Source of the DNA: Streptomyces coeruleorubidus
GTDB lineage: Bacteria; Actinomycetota; Actinomycetes; Streptomycetales; Streptomycetaceae
DNA: 64,000 nt
Reading direction: 5' to 3'
Assembly (NCBI RefSeq): GCF_028885415.1
Contig: NZ_CP118527.1
Location: 5,332,001 to 5,396,000, forward strand
Part shown: in pieces, positions 9,862 to 17,558 of the stretch
How positions within the stretch are numbered: position 1 is the first letter of the stretch
Layout of the letters: each line of letters starts with the position of its first letter
Position numbers and translations under genes: made by a program
Notes under the pieces: model-generated
The model's input: the letters and a program-made list of their open reading frames with translations, nothing else
What the model was told of the DNA's origin: nothing
The model's database searches: none

Positions 9862-9900
9862 TACGCTTCCTTCAGAAACTTGTGAAGTTAAGGAAGCGTA
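9862..9900. promoter_or_regulatory. 39-bp palindromic operator between ABC exporter and MarR-type gene
   Basis: TACGCTTCCTT and AAGGAAGCGTA form a perfect 11-bp inverted repeat with 17 bp between the arms. A second, smaller inverted repeat, CTTCA/TGAAG, sits inside. The left arm overlaps the -10-like box of the exporter operon and the right arm the -35 region of the regulator, whose own -10 is TAGGAT at 9912. This placement is what is expected if the regulator represses both genes. Confidence 0.7.
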
Positions 9901-9923
9901 TAAATCGCCGATAGGATGGGCGC

Positions 9924-10421
9924 ATGACGGAATCAGCCGGGGCGGACCGGAACGCGCAGGCCGTGTCGCGGTTCGTCGAGTCCTTCGCGGCGCAGCTCGT
10001 CGAGGCCGGGATGCCGCGGATGCCCGCCCGGGTCTTCGCCGCTCTCCTCTCCTCGGACGAGGGCTCGATGACCTCCGCCGGACTGGGGGAACAGCTGCGC
10101 ATCAGCCCCGCGGCGGTGTCCGGGGCGGTGCGCTACCTGGCCCAGACGCACATGGTCTCGCGCGAACGGGAGCCCGGCTCCCGCCGGGAGCGCTACCGGG
10201 TGCACGGCGACCAGTGGTACGAGGCGCTGACCAACCGCGACGCCGTCCTCAAGCGCTGGGAGGCGGCCCTGCGCGAGGGCGTCACCAGCCTCGGCGCCGA
10301 CACCCCGGCCGGCCGCCGCATGTCCGAGACGCTCGCCTTCTTCGAGTTCCTGGAGAGTGAACTCGCGGAGCTGATGGAGCGCTGGCGCGTGCACCGGGAG
10401 AAGGCGTTCGGGCAGGAATGA
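9924..10421 (+). CDS. GbsR/MarR-type transcriptional regulator
   Basis: 165 residues with a winged helix-turn-helix: FAALLSSDEGSMTSAGLGEQ, then ISPAAVSGAVRYLAQTHMVSREREPGSRRERYRV, which is the recognition helix and wing. A helical C-terminal dimerisation region follows. It is divergent from the ABC exporter across a palindrome, so it probably represses the exporter and itself and is released by a ligand. There is no ribosome site before the ATG; the -10 box is 7 bp upstream, so translation is probably leaderless. Confidence 0.88.
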   Translation: MTESAGADRNAQAVSRFVESFAAQLVEAGMPRMPARVFAALLSSDEGSMTSAGLGEQLRISPAAVSGAVRYLAQTHMVSREREPGSRRERYRVHGDQWYEALTNRDAVLKRWEAALREGVTSLGADTPAGRRMSETLAFFEFLESELAELMERWRVHREKAFGQE

Positions 10422-10435
10422 CGCGCGGGTGCGGT

Positions 10436-11299
10436 TCACGGCGCCGCCGGCACCGTCAGCCCCCAGGCCCCCTCCCGGACCACCCACGTCCGGGTCCGTA
10501 CCGGCCCCGACACCACCGTGTCCGCCCGGTAGCGGAAGTGGGCCCCCGACACCGTCACCGTCCGGCCCTCCGCGAGCAGGGGTGAGGCCTCGGCGCCCAC
10601 CGACACCGGGCGGACCTCCACCGACGCCACACCGGAGGCCGAGGGCGACACCGACACCGCCTCGACCGGCTGGTTCAGGTCGACGAGGGTTTCGCCGTCG
10701 ACCTCGACCCGCAGCCGGGAGGGGCCGGGCTCGGGAGCGGAGGCGAGCCGGGACGGGCGGGAGGCCGGGACCAGGGTGCGTATCAGGGACTGGCAGGTCC
10801 GCAGCCAGGGGCGGCCCGGCTCGGCCTCGGGGTCCGGTTCCTCGGGGTCGGTGCGCACCGGCGGTATCCGCAGTGCGCCGAGCACCACCCCGTCGCTGTC
10901 GTCGACCATCAGGTCCATCCGCCGCTCGACCCCGTCGAGCACCGCCCGCGCCGCCGCCACCGTCCCCGTCGGCACCCCCAGCGACCGGGCCAGGGACAGC
11001 ACACCCCCGACCGGCACGACCGACAGCGCACATCCGGCCAGCTCCCGATGCCGGTGCAAAAGCGACACCGCGCGGATCAGGGCCCGGTCGTCACCGACCA
11101 CGACCGGGCGCCGCGAGCCCCGCCGGGCCAGCGCCCGGGCGAACTCCTCCGGCCCCTCCGGCAGGCACAGCTTCACGGCCGCACCCGCTCCGAGCACGTC
11201 TTTCGCGATCCGTACGGACTCGCCGTCGGACCGACGGGCGACCGGGTCGATGACCACCAGCAGCTGCTCGGACGTCGCGGAAGTCGCCACCTCGGCCAT
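10436..11299 (-). CDS. diacylglycerol-kinase-fold protein, catalytic motifs degenerate
   Basis: 287 residues from ATG 11299 ([19 protein letters not shown]). The layout matches DAGK/sphingosine-kinase-like proteins: an N-terminal nucleotide-binding half, then a beta-rich half with a [21 protein letters not shown] stretch. The signature GGDGT is replaced by VGDDRAL and the GTGND loop by VGGVLSL. Catalysis as in true lipid kinases therefore looks unlikely, and a sensor or scaffold role is possible. In-frame codons upstream of 11299 overlap the purA leader and were not used. Confidence 0.65.
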   Translation of the reverse strand: MAEVATSATSEQLLVVIDPVARRSDGESVRIAKDVLGAGAAVKLCLPEGPEEFARALARRGSRRPVVVGDDRALIRAVSLLHRHRELAGCALSVVPVGGVLSLARSLGVPTGTVAAARAVLDGVERRMDLMVDDSDGVVLGALRIPPVRTDPEEPDPEAEPGRPWLRTCQSLIRTLVPASRPSRLASAPEPGPSRLRVEVDGETLVDLNQPVEAVSVSPSASGVASVEVRPVSVGAEASPLLAEGRTVTVSGAHFRYRADTVVSGPVRTRTWVVREGAWGLTVPAAP

Positions 11300-11333
11300 G
11301 CCTCGCTTCCTCGGGTAGCATCTTTGTGCAAGA

Positions 11334-11359
11334 GCCCCTTGCGCTATTGCGCCAGGGGC
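11334..11359 (+). promoter_or_regulatory. purA leader hairpin
   Basis: GCCCCT-T-GCGC-TATT-GCGC-C-AGGGGC folds into a stem of 6+4 bp with a single T:C mismatch and a TATT tetraloop. It lies about 125 bp before purA and just after a TAGCAT -10-like box at 11316. It could act as an attenuator or mRNA stabiliser for purA; no known riboswitch class is recognised. Confidence 0.45.
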
Positions 11360-11484
11360 TTCGTCTATTCCGGGGCATCCGGTCCGACGGTTGGCGGCCA
11401 ACGGCGGTCGCGGTGCACGCGGCGGAGATCCTCCGCGTTCGCCCTCGACCATGGACATGCCCCGCCCGGAAGGGGTGTACGCGC

Positions 11485-12768
11485 GTGCCCGCACTTGTGC
11501 TGCTCGGTGCTCAGTGGGGTGACGAAGGCAAGGGAAAGGCCACCGACCTGCTCGGTGGCTCGGTGGATTATGTAGTGCGCTACCAGGGCGGCAACAACGC
11601 CGGCCACACCGTGGTCGTGGGCGACCAGAAGTATGCCCTCCACCTCCTCCCTTCCGGAATCCTGTCCCCCGGCTGCACGCCGGTCATCGGTAACGGTGTC
11701 GTCGTCGACCCGTCGGTCCTGCTCTCCGAGCTGAGCGGTCTGAACGAGCGTGGTGTCGACACCTCCAAGCTCCTCCTCAGCGGAAACGCGCACATCATCA
11801 CGCCGTACAACGTCACGGTCGACAAGGTGACGGAGCGTTTCCTCGGCAAGCGGAAGATCGGCACGACCGGACGCGGCATCGGGCCGACCTACGCCGACAA
11901 GATCAACCGCGTCGGCATCCGCGTGCAGGACCTGTACGACGAGTCGATCCTCACGCAGAAGGTCGAGGCGGCCCTCGACGTCAAGAACCAGATCCTCACC
12001 AAGCTCTACAACCGGCGCGCGATCGCCGTCGACCAGGTCGTCGAGGAGCTGCTGGGCTACGCCGACAAGCTCGCGCCGTACGTCGCCGACACCGTCCTGG
12101 TCATCAACCAGGCGCTGGAGGAGGACAAGGTCGTCCTGTTCGAGGGCGGTCAGGGCACGCTCCTCGACATCGACCACGGCACGTATCCGTTCGTCACCTC
12201 CTCGAACCCGACCGCGGGCGGCGCCTGCACGGGCGCGGGTGTGGGCCCGACGAAGATCAGCCGCGTCATCGGCATCCTCAAGGCCTACACGACCCGCGTC
12301 GGCGCGGGCCCGTTCCCGACGGAGCTGTTCGACGAGGACGGCGAGGCCCTGCGCCGCATCGGTGGCGAGCGCGGTGTCACCACCGGCCGTGACCGCCGCT
12401 GCGGTTGGTTCGACGCGGTGATCGCCCGCTACGCGACCCGGGTGAACGGCCTGACCGACTTCTTCCTCACCAAGCTCGACGTCCTCACCGGCTGGGAACA
12501 GATCCCGGTCTGCGTGGCGTACGAGATCGACGGCAGGCGCGTCGAGGAGCTCCCGTACTCCCAGACCGACTTCCACCACGCCAAGCCGGTCTACGAGATG
12601 CTGCCGGGCTGGAGCGAGGACATCAGCAAGGCCAAGTCCTTCGCCGACCTGCCGAAGAACGCCCAGAGCTACGTCAAGGCGCTGGAGGAGATGTCCGGCG
12701 CCCCGATCTCCGCGATCGGCGTGGGCCCGGGCCGGGACGAGACGATCGAGATCAAGTCGTTCCTGTAG
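11485..12768 (+). CDS. purA: adenylosuccinate synthetase
   Basis: 427 residues, the usual size. It catalyses GTP-dependent condensation of IMP with aspartate, the first committed step to AMP, in the cytosol. The N-terminal P-loop QWGDEGKGK, the IMP-binding NNAGHTV segment, [14 protein letters not shown] and the C-terminal [15 protein letters not shown] are all present. The GTG start at 11485 follows GGAAGGGG. In-frame codons further upstream lie in the hairpin-bearing leader and were rejected. A strong hairpin terminator follows, so purA is monocistronic. Confidence 0.98.
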   Translation: MPALVLLGAQWGDEGKGKATDLLGGSVDYVVRYQGGNNAGHTVVVGDQKYALHLLPSGILSPGCTPVIGNGVVVDPSVLLSELSGLNERGVDTSKLLLSGNAHIITPYNVTVDKVTERFLGKRKIGTTGRGIGPTYADKINRVGIRVQDLYDESILTQKVEAALDVKNQILTKLYNRRAIAVDQVVEELLGYADKLAPYVADTVLVINQALEEDKVVLFEGGQGTLLDIDHGTYPFVTSSNPTAGGACTGAGVGPTKISRVIGILKAYTTRVGAGPFPTELFDEDGEALRRIGGERGVTTGRDRRCGWFDAVIARYATRVNGLTDFFLTKLDVLTGWEQIPVCVAYEIDGRRVEELPYSQTDFHHAKPVYEMLPGWSEDISKAKSFADLPKNAQSYVKALEEMSGAPISAIGVGPGRDETIEIKSFL

Positions 12769-12792
12769 CCGGACCGAGCGGCATACACCCTG

Positions 12793-12823
12793 CGTCCCGG
12801 CGACCCTCGTGGTCGCCGGGACG
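12793..12823 (+). terminator. purA terminator
   Basis: CGTCCCGGCGACC and GGTCGCCGGGACG form a perfect 13-bp stem with a 5-nt loop, 24 bp after the purA stop, followed by TTCCGCTGTC. Strong intrinsic-type hairpin with only a weak U-tract, as is usual in Streptomyces. Confidence 0.85.
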
Positions 12824-12902
12824 TTCCGCTGTCTGCTCCTGATGGAGCAATCAAGGGGCTTATAGGGCAAATCGGGCCATACGCTGAGCTTGCGATTAGC
12901 AG

Positions 12903-12942
12903 CAGACACCACCCCGACGAGACAGACACCACCCCGACGAGA
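12903..12942. repeat. perfect 20-bp tandem duplication before a small gene
   Basis: The unit CAGACACCACCCCGACGAGA occurs twice head to tail, with four bases of a third copy running into the ribosome site of the gene at 12960. Probably a slippage duplication in the 5' untranslated region. Confidence 0.9.
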
Positions 12943-12959
12943 CAGAGGAAGTGAGTGCT

Positions 12960-13250
12960 ATGCGCGTGATGCTCAAGGCGACGCTGGACACGGAAAAGGG
13001 CAACGAGGCGATCCGGGGCGGCAAGATGCCGCAGCTCATGCAGGAGGCCGTGGAGAAGCTCAGGCCGGAGGCGGCCTACTTCGGCCCCGAGGGCGGTCGC
13101 AGGACCTGCTTCATGGTCTTCGACATGCAGGACAGCTCCCAGATGCCTCCCGCGCTGGAGCCGTTCTTCACCGGCCTCAACGCCGAGGTCGAGGTGTTCC
13201 CGGTCATGAACAGCGACGACCTGCAAAAGGGGCTGTCCCAGCTGCGCTGA
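12960..13250 (+). CDS. small conserved hypothetical protein (DUF3303-like)
   Basis: 96 residues. ATG 12960 sits 9 bp after AGGAA; a GTG at 12951 is directly on the ribosome site and less likely. The sequence (MRVMLKATLDTEKGNEAI, then EAAYFGPEGGRRTCFMVFDM) has an alternating strand/helix pattern like the ferredoxin-like fold of small DUF3303/AraC-ligand-type proteins. No signal peptide or membrane segment. Function unknown. Confidence 0.75.
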   Translation: MRVMLKATLDTEKGNEAIRGGKMPQLMQEAVEKLRPEAAYFGPEGGRRTCFMVFDMQDSSQMPPALEPFFTGLNAEVEVFPVMNSDDLQKGLSQLR

Positions 13251-13253
13251 CGC

Positions 13254-13904
13254 TCAGCTGAAGACGATCATCGACCCCTGGGCCAGACTCCGTGTCACGG
13301 CCGCGTGCAGGCCGAGCCAGACGTGGCGCTCCCTGGCGAAGGGGCTGGGATCGTAGGGGGCCGGGACCGCGGGTTCCTCCAGTTCTGTGGGCACGAGCGG
13401 CGGTTGGGGCGGCGCCGGCGGATTGGCCGGGTCGATGCCGATGGCCGGCGCGACCAGCTCCAGCTCCCGCAGCAGGGCGTGGGAGGAGCCCAGCGGACCG
13501 CCGCCCGCGAGGAGCTCGTCGTCGGCGAGCGGGCTGGGGAAGTCGACGGGGACGTACGCGCCCGCGTGGTCGTAGTGCCAGACGAGGTGCGACTGCTGGG
13601 CCGTCGACTCGAACATCTCCAGCAACTGCTCGTAGTCGCCGCCGAGTTCGTCCACGGGCGTCACCGGCAGCCCGCACACCTGGAGCAGATAGGCGCGGCG
13701 CAGGAAGTGCAGCGCGTCGTAGTCGAAGCCCGCCACCGGGGCGACGTCGCCCGACAGGCCCGGCATGTACTGGTACACCGGCACCGGCGGCAGCCCGGCC
13801 TCGGCGAGCACCTTGTTGTATTGCGCGAGTTCCTCGGCGAACGGGTTGTCCGGCGTGTGGCACAACACGTCGACGAGCGGTACCAGCCACAGGTCACAGG
13901 CCAA
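13254..13904 (-). CDS. conserved hypothetical protein
   Basis: 216 residues starting from TTG at 13904, chosen because GAGGAG lies 7 bp upstream and homologous-looking sequence (ACDLWLVPLVDVLCHTPDNP) begins right there. The protein is soluble and acidic with a proline-rich linker (ANPPAPPQPPLVPTELEEP) before a final helical part. I do not recognise a domain. It is convergent with the small gene at 12960, with only 3 bp between stops. Confidence 0.75.
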   Translation of the reverse strand: MACDLWLVPLVDVLCHTPDNPFAEELAQYNKVLAEAGLPPVPVYQYMPGLSGDVAPVAGFDYDALHFLRRAYLLQVCGLPVTPVDELGGDYEQLLEMFESTAQQSHLVWHYDHAGAYVPVDFPSPLADDELLAGGGPLGSSHALLRELELVAPAIGIDPANPPAPPQPPLVPTELEEPAVPAPYDPSPFARERHVWLGLHAAVTRSLAQGSMIVFS

Positions 13905-14027
13905 AGAAGGCTCCTCGCTCAGCTCGTTGGTCGGGTGGCGCGGTGGTCAGGGAAGGGTATCGGTGCGGCACGAAAAGCGGCTCCTGCCGTGCATGTCCCA
14001 TACCCATACGAACACAAGCGACGCGGG

Positions 14028-14786
14028 TCATCCTGAGGCGAGGCGCTCGATCAGGGCGATGGAGTGGGCGTTGTAGCCGGCGATGATCGACCGGGCGGTG
14101 TCGTTGTCGCGGGCGATCAGGGCGTCGACCAGTTCGGTGTGACCGGCCCACAGCTCGCCGCGCAGGTCGGTGAGCCGGCGCAGGTACTGCACCGCGCAGA
14201 CCCAGCTCTGAACGCGCAGCCGGTTCAGGAAGTCGGCGAGGTAGGGGTTGCCGAAACAGGCGCCGAGCTCGCGCCAGAAGCGCAGGTCGTAGCCGATGAG
14301 GACGGTGAGATCACCGGCGGCGGCGGCCCGCTGCGCCTCCTCGCCGCGCCTGCGGACCCCGGCGACGACGGCGGCGGCCCGGGGGTCGTCGGGCCGCACG
14401 GCGCCGGGGTGCCCCTCGCTCAGCGCGAGGAACATCCCCTCGATGACCAGGCCGCGGGCCTCGATCATGCCGCGGAAGTCCTCGACCGAGTACTCGTGGA
14501 CGCGGAAGCCGCGGTGCTGGTCGGCGTCGAGGAGCCCCTGCGCGGAGAGGTCGACCAGCGCCTCGCGGACCGGAGTGGCGGACACCCCGTACTGCTCGGC
14601 GATCTCCTTGACCGTGAACTCCTGCCCCGGCTGGAGCCGTCCCGCCAGCACCTCGTCACGAAGCGCGTCGGCGATCTGCTGTCGCAGGGTGCTGCGCGTC
14701 ACGGCGCCGTTGCCGGAGCTGCGGGGCATGGTCAGAGCGTCTCCCTCGTCGCGTTCGGGGGCGTGCACGTCTATGTCTACGGGCAC
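14028..14786 (-). CDS. GntR family regulator, FadR/FCD type
   Basis: 252 residues. The N-terminal winged helix (LRQQIADALRDEVLAGRLQPGQ; VSATPVREALVDLSAQGLL) is followed by an all-helical FCD ligand domain with a predicted metal/ligand pocket. GTG 14786 follows AAGGTGG; ATG 14729 (MPRSSGNGAV) after GAGGGAG is an alternative start. It lies just downstream of, and on the same strand as, the class III aminotransferase, with 81 bp between, so it may control that catabolic gene. Confidence 0.88.
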   Translation of the reverse strand: MPVDIDVHAPERDEGDALTMPRSSGNGAVTRSTLRQQIADALRDEVLAGRLQPGQEFTVKEIAEQYGVSATPVREALVDLSAQGLLDADQHRGFRVHEYSVEDFRGMIEARGLVIEGMFLALSEGHPGAVRPDDPRAAAVVAGVRRRGEEAQRAAAAGDLTVLIGYDLRFWRELGACFGNPYLADFLNRLRVQSWVCAVQYLRRLTDLRGELWAGHTELVDALIARDNDTARSIIAGYNAHSIALIERLASG

Positions 14787-14867
14787 GCCACCTTACGCGT
14801 TCGGACGAGGGGCGAGATGGTCGGCTACTGACGGGTTGTGGTCGGCTACTGGCGGGATGACGGCTGT

Positions 14868-16223
14868 TTACTCCGTGTATTCGTCCGCCACCGAGAGCGC
14901 AGCGTCCAGGGCCGCGAGCCCCTCCTTCAGCTCCGCCTCGGTGATGTTGCAGGGCGGCACCACATGCGTCCGGTTCATGTTCACGAACGGCCACAGCCCT
15001 CCCGCCTTCGCGGCGGCGGCGAAGGCGGCCATCGGCGCGTTCGCCTCCCCGGCCGCGTTGTAGGGCACCAGCGGTTCCCGCGTCTGCCGGTTCCGGACCA
15101 GCTCCAGCGCCCAGAACATGCCGACGCCGCGCACCTCGCCGACGCTCGGGTGCCGCGCGGCCAGCTCACGCAGTTCCGGCCCGAGGACGGACGCGCCCAG
15201 CCGGGCCGCGTTCTCCACGACGCCCTCCTGCGCCATGACGTTGATCGTCGCGACGGCCGCGGCGCACGCCAGCGGATGCCCGGAGTAGGTCAGACCACCG
15301 GGGTAGGGACGCTTCCCGAAGGTCTGAGCGATCGCGCCGGAGATCGCGACACCGCCCAGCGGCACATACCCGCTGTTCACGCCCTTGGCGAAGGTCAGCA
15401 GGTCGGGCGTGACGTCGAACAGGTCCGCCGCGAACCACTCACCGGTCCGCCCGAACCCGGCCATGACCTCGTCCAGGACGAAGACGATCCCGTACTTGTC
15501 GCACAGCTCCCGCACCCCGGCGAGATAGCCGGGCGGCGGGACCATGATTCCGGCCGTCCCCGGGATCGTCTCCAGGATGATCGCCGCGACGGTCGCGGGC
15601 CCCTCGAAGGCGATCGTGGTCTCCAGGTGCTCCAGTGCCCGCGCGCACTCCTGCTCCTCGGTCTCCGCGTAGAAGCGGGAGCGGTAGAGGTAGGGCGCCC
15701 AGAAGTGCACGACCCCGGCCGTGCCGCTGTCGGAGGCCCAGCGGCGCGGGTCGCCGGTGATGTTGACGGCCTGCTGCGTACCGCCGTGGTACGAGCGGTA
15801 CGCCGAGAGCACCTTCGGGCGGCCCGTGTGCAGCCGGGCCATCCGGATCGCGTGCTCGACGGCGTCGGCGCCGCCGTTGGTGAAGAATATCTTGTTCAGG
15901 TCGCCCGGGGTCCGCTCGGCGATCAGCCGGGCCGCCTCCGACCGCGCCTCGACCGCGAACGCGGGCGCGAAGGTCGTCATCGTCGCCGCCTGCTCCTGGA
16001 TCGCGGCGACGACCGCGGGGTGCTGGTAGCCGATGTTCGTGAAGACGAGCCCGCTGGAGAAGTCGAGGTAGCGCCGGCCGTCGTAGTCCCAGAAGTAAGA
16101 CCCCTCCGCCCCGGCGACGGCGAGCGGGTCGATGAGCTCCTGAGCGGACCAGGAGTGGAACACGTGGTCACGGTCGGCGGCCTTGACGGCGGCACCGGCT
16201 TCGGGGTTCGGCTGAGGGGTCAT
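14868..16223 (-). CDS. class III (omega) aminotransferase
   Basis: 451 residues, PLP fold type I. The PLP-phosphate turn FFTNGGADAVEHAIRMAR, the ring-contacting Asp in FVLDEVMAGFGRTG, and Schiff-base Lys280 in TFAKGVNSGYVPLGG are all visible. Enzymes with this pattern move an amino group between an omega-amine or beta-amino acid and pyruvate or 2-oxoglutarate. The exact substrate cannot be read from sequence. Neighbouring GntR gene suggests substrate-induced catabolism. Confidence 0.9.
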   Translation of the reverse strand: MTPQPNPEAGAAVKAADRDHVFHSWSAQELIDPLAVAGAEGSYFWDYDGRRYLDFSSGLVFTNIGYQHPAVVAAIQEQAATMTTFAPAFAVEARSEAARLIAERTPGDLNKIFFTNGGADAVEHAIRMARLHTGRPKVLSAYRSYHGGTQQAVNITGDPRRWASDSGTAGVVHFWAPYLYRSRFYAETEEQECARALEHLETTIAFEGPATVAAIILETIPGTAGIMVPPPGYLAGVRELCDKYGIVFVLDEVMAGFGRTGEWFAADLFDVTPDLLTFAKGVNSGYVPLGGVAISGAIAQTFGKRPYPGGLTYSGHPLACAAAVATINVMAQEGVVENAARLGASVLGPELRELAARHPSVGEVRGVGMFWALELVRNRQTREPLVPYNAAGEANAPMAAFAAAAKAGGLWPFVNMNRTHVVPPCNITEAELKEGLAALDAALSVADEYTE

Positions 16224-16322
16224 GCGGGCGAGCGTAGGTGCGGGGGAGAGGGCGGTGAAATCGGCGGCCTGTCTGCCGTCGGCGGCATTCCGCGACAGGT
16301 TGTACAGGTGAGGCGTCGGATG

Positions 16323-16357
16323 TTGACAGGGTGCTGTCTAAGTGTCAGGATGCTGTC
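16323..16357 (+). promoter_or_regulatory. promoter with repeated MarR-type operator for the DJ-1/MarR operon
   Basis: A consensus -35 TTGACA (16323-16328) is followed after 17 bp by CAGGAT. Superimposed are GACAGGGTGCTGTC, a perfect 5+4+5 palindrome at 16325, and a near copy GTCAGGATGCTGTC at 16344. The 19-bp spacing puts both copies on similar helix faces over the -35 and -10. The operon encodes a MarR regulator, which probably binds here. Confidence 0.65.
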
Positions 16358-16397
16358 ATAGCCACTTCGGGTGGGAGCTCGGGTTTCAGGAGGAGCC

Positions 16398-17015
16398 ATG
16401 AACGCCATCGCAGACCGCAAGCCCGTCCATCTCGCCGTCTACGACACCCTCGCCGACTGGGAGACGGGCCACGCCACGGCCCATCTCGCCCGCGCCGGAC
16501 ACCGGATCCGCACCGTCGGCCCGTCCACGGAGCCGGTCACCAGCATCGGCGGACTGCGCATCCAGCCCGACACGGCCCTGGACGAGGTGCGGCCCGAGGA
16601 CAGCTCCCTGCTGATCCTCCCGGGCGCCGACCTCTGGGACACGGGTGACGACCTGGCGCCCTTCGCCCGCAAGGCCCGGGCGTTCCTGGCGGCGGGCGTG
16701 CCGGTCGCCGCGATCTGCGGGGCCACCGCCGGGCTCGCCCGGGAGGGCCTGCTCGACGACCGGTCCCACACCAGCGCGGTCTCCTTCTACCTGGCCGCGA
16801 CCGGCTACGCGGGCGGCGAGCGCTACGTCGAGGCCGACGCCGTCACCGACGGAAACCTCGTCACCGCGGGCCCGACCGAGCCCGTCGCCTTCGCCCGGGA
16901 GATCTTCCGGCTGCTCGGTGTGTACGAGGGCGAGGTGCTCGACGCCTGGTACCGGCTGTTCCACGACTCCGACGCGGCGGCGTACGCCGTGCTGGAGAAG
17001 GCCGGGGCGGCATGA
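16398..17015 (+). CDS. DJ-1/PfpI family protein (class I glutamine-amidotransferase fold)
   Basis: 205 residues. ATG 16398 follows CAGGAGGAG. The nucleophile-elbow Cys107 is in VAAICGATAGLAREGLL, and the domain ends with the conserved VTAGPTEPVAFAREIF. Members of this superfamily include chaperone/deglycase and stress proteins; a specific activity cannot be assigned. The stop overlaps the ATG of the MarR gene, so both are co-expressed. Confidence 0.85.
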   Translation: MNAIADRKPVHLAVYDTLADWETGHATAHLARAGHRIRTVGPSTEPVTSIGGLRIQPDTALDEVRPEDSSLLILPGADLWDTGDDLAPFARKARAFLAAGVPVAAICGATAGLAREGLLDDRSHTSAVSFYLAATGYAGGERYVEADAVTDGNLVTAGPTEPVAFAREIFRLLGVYEGEVLDAWYRLFHDSDAAAYAVLEKAGAA

Positions 17016-17479
17016 GCCGGGAGCGTCAGGACCTGCTCAGCCGCAGCGCCCTCGGGGTGTTCCGGCTGAACGGCCAGTTCCTCGCCGTCGCGGAGGAACT
17101 GGCCCGGCCGGCCGGGCTCACCGCCGCCTGGTGGCAGGTGCTCGGCGCGGTCCTCGGCGAGCCGCTGCCCGTCTCCGGCATCGCCCGCGCCATGGGCATC
17201 ACGCGGCAGAGCGTGCAGCGCATCGCCGACCTGCTGGTGGAGCGCGGGCTCGCCGAGTACCGGCCGAACCCCGCGCACCGCCGCGCCAAGCTCCTCGCGC
17301 CGACCGAGCAGGGGCGTGCGGCGATCGCCCGCATCGACCCCGGGCACGCGGCGTTCGCCGACCGGCTGGCCGAGGCGTTCGGGGAGGCGGAGCTGGCGGA
17401 GGCGGTGCGGGTGCTGGAACGGCTGTCGAAGGTGCTCGACCAGGAGGGGCTGCCCGTCCCGCCTGTTACGGAACCGTAG
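17012..17479 (+). CDS. MarR family transcriptional regulator
   Basis: 155 residues with the MarR winged helix: TAAWWQVLGAVLGEPLPVSG, recognition helix ITRQSVQRIADLLVERGLAE, then a basic wing RPNPAHRRAKLLAPTEQG. It is translationally coupled (ATGA) to the DJ-1-like gene. The paired operator copies upstream of the operon make autorepression likely. Confidence 0.9.
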   Translation: MSRERQDLLSRSALGVFRLNGQFLAVAEELARPAGLTAAWWQVLGAVLGEPLPVSGIARAMGITRQSVQRIADLLVERGLAEYRPNPAHRRAKLLAPTEQGRAAIARIDPGHAAFADRLAEAFGEAELAEAVRVLERLSKVLDQEGLPVPPVTEP

Positions 17480-17558
17480 ACATCGCCCAGGTCACCCCGC
17501 CCGGGCCCCGCACTATTCTCGATCCGTTGCTCACGTGTGGGGGGAAGGCGGCTGAGCG

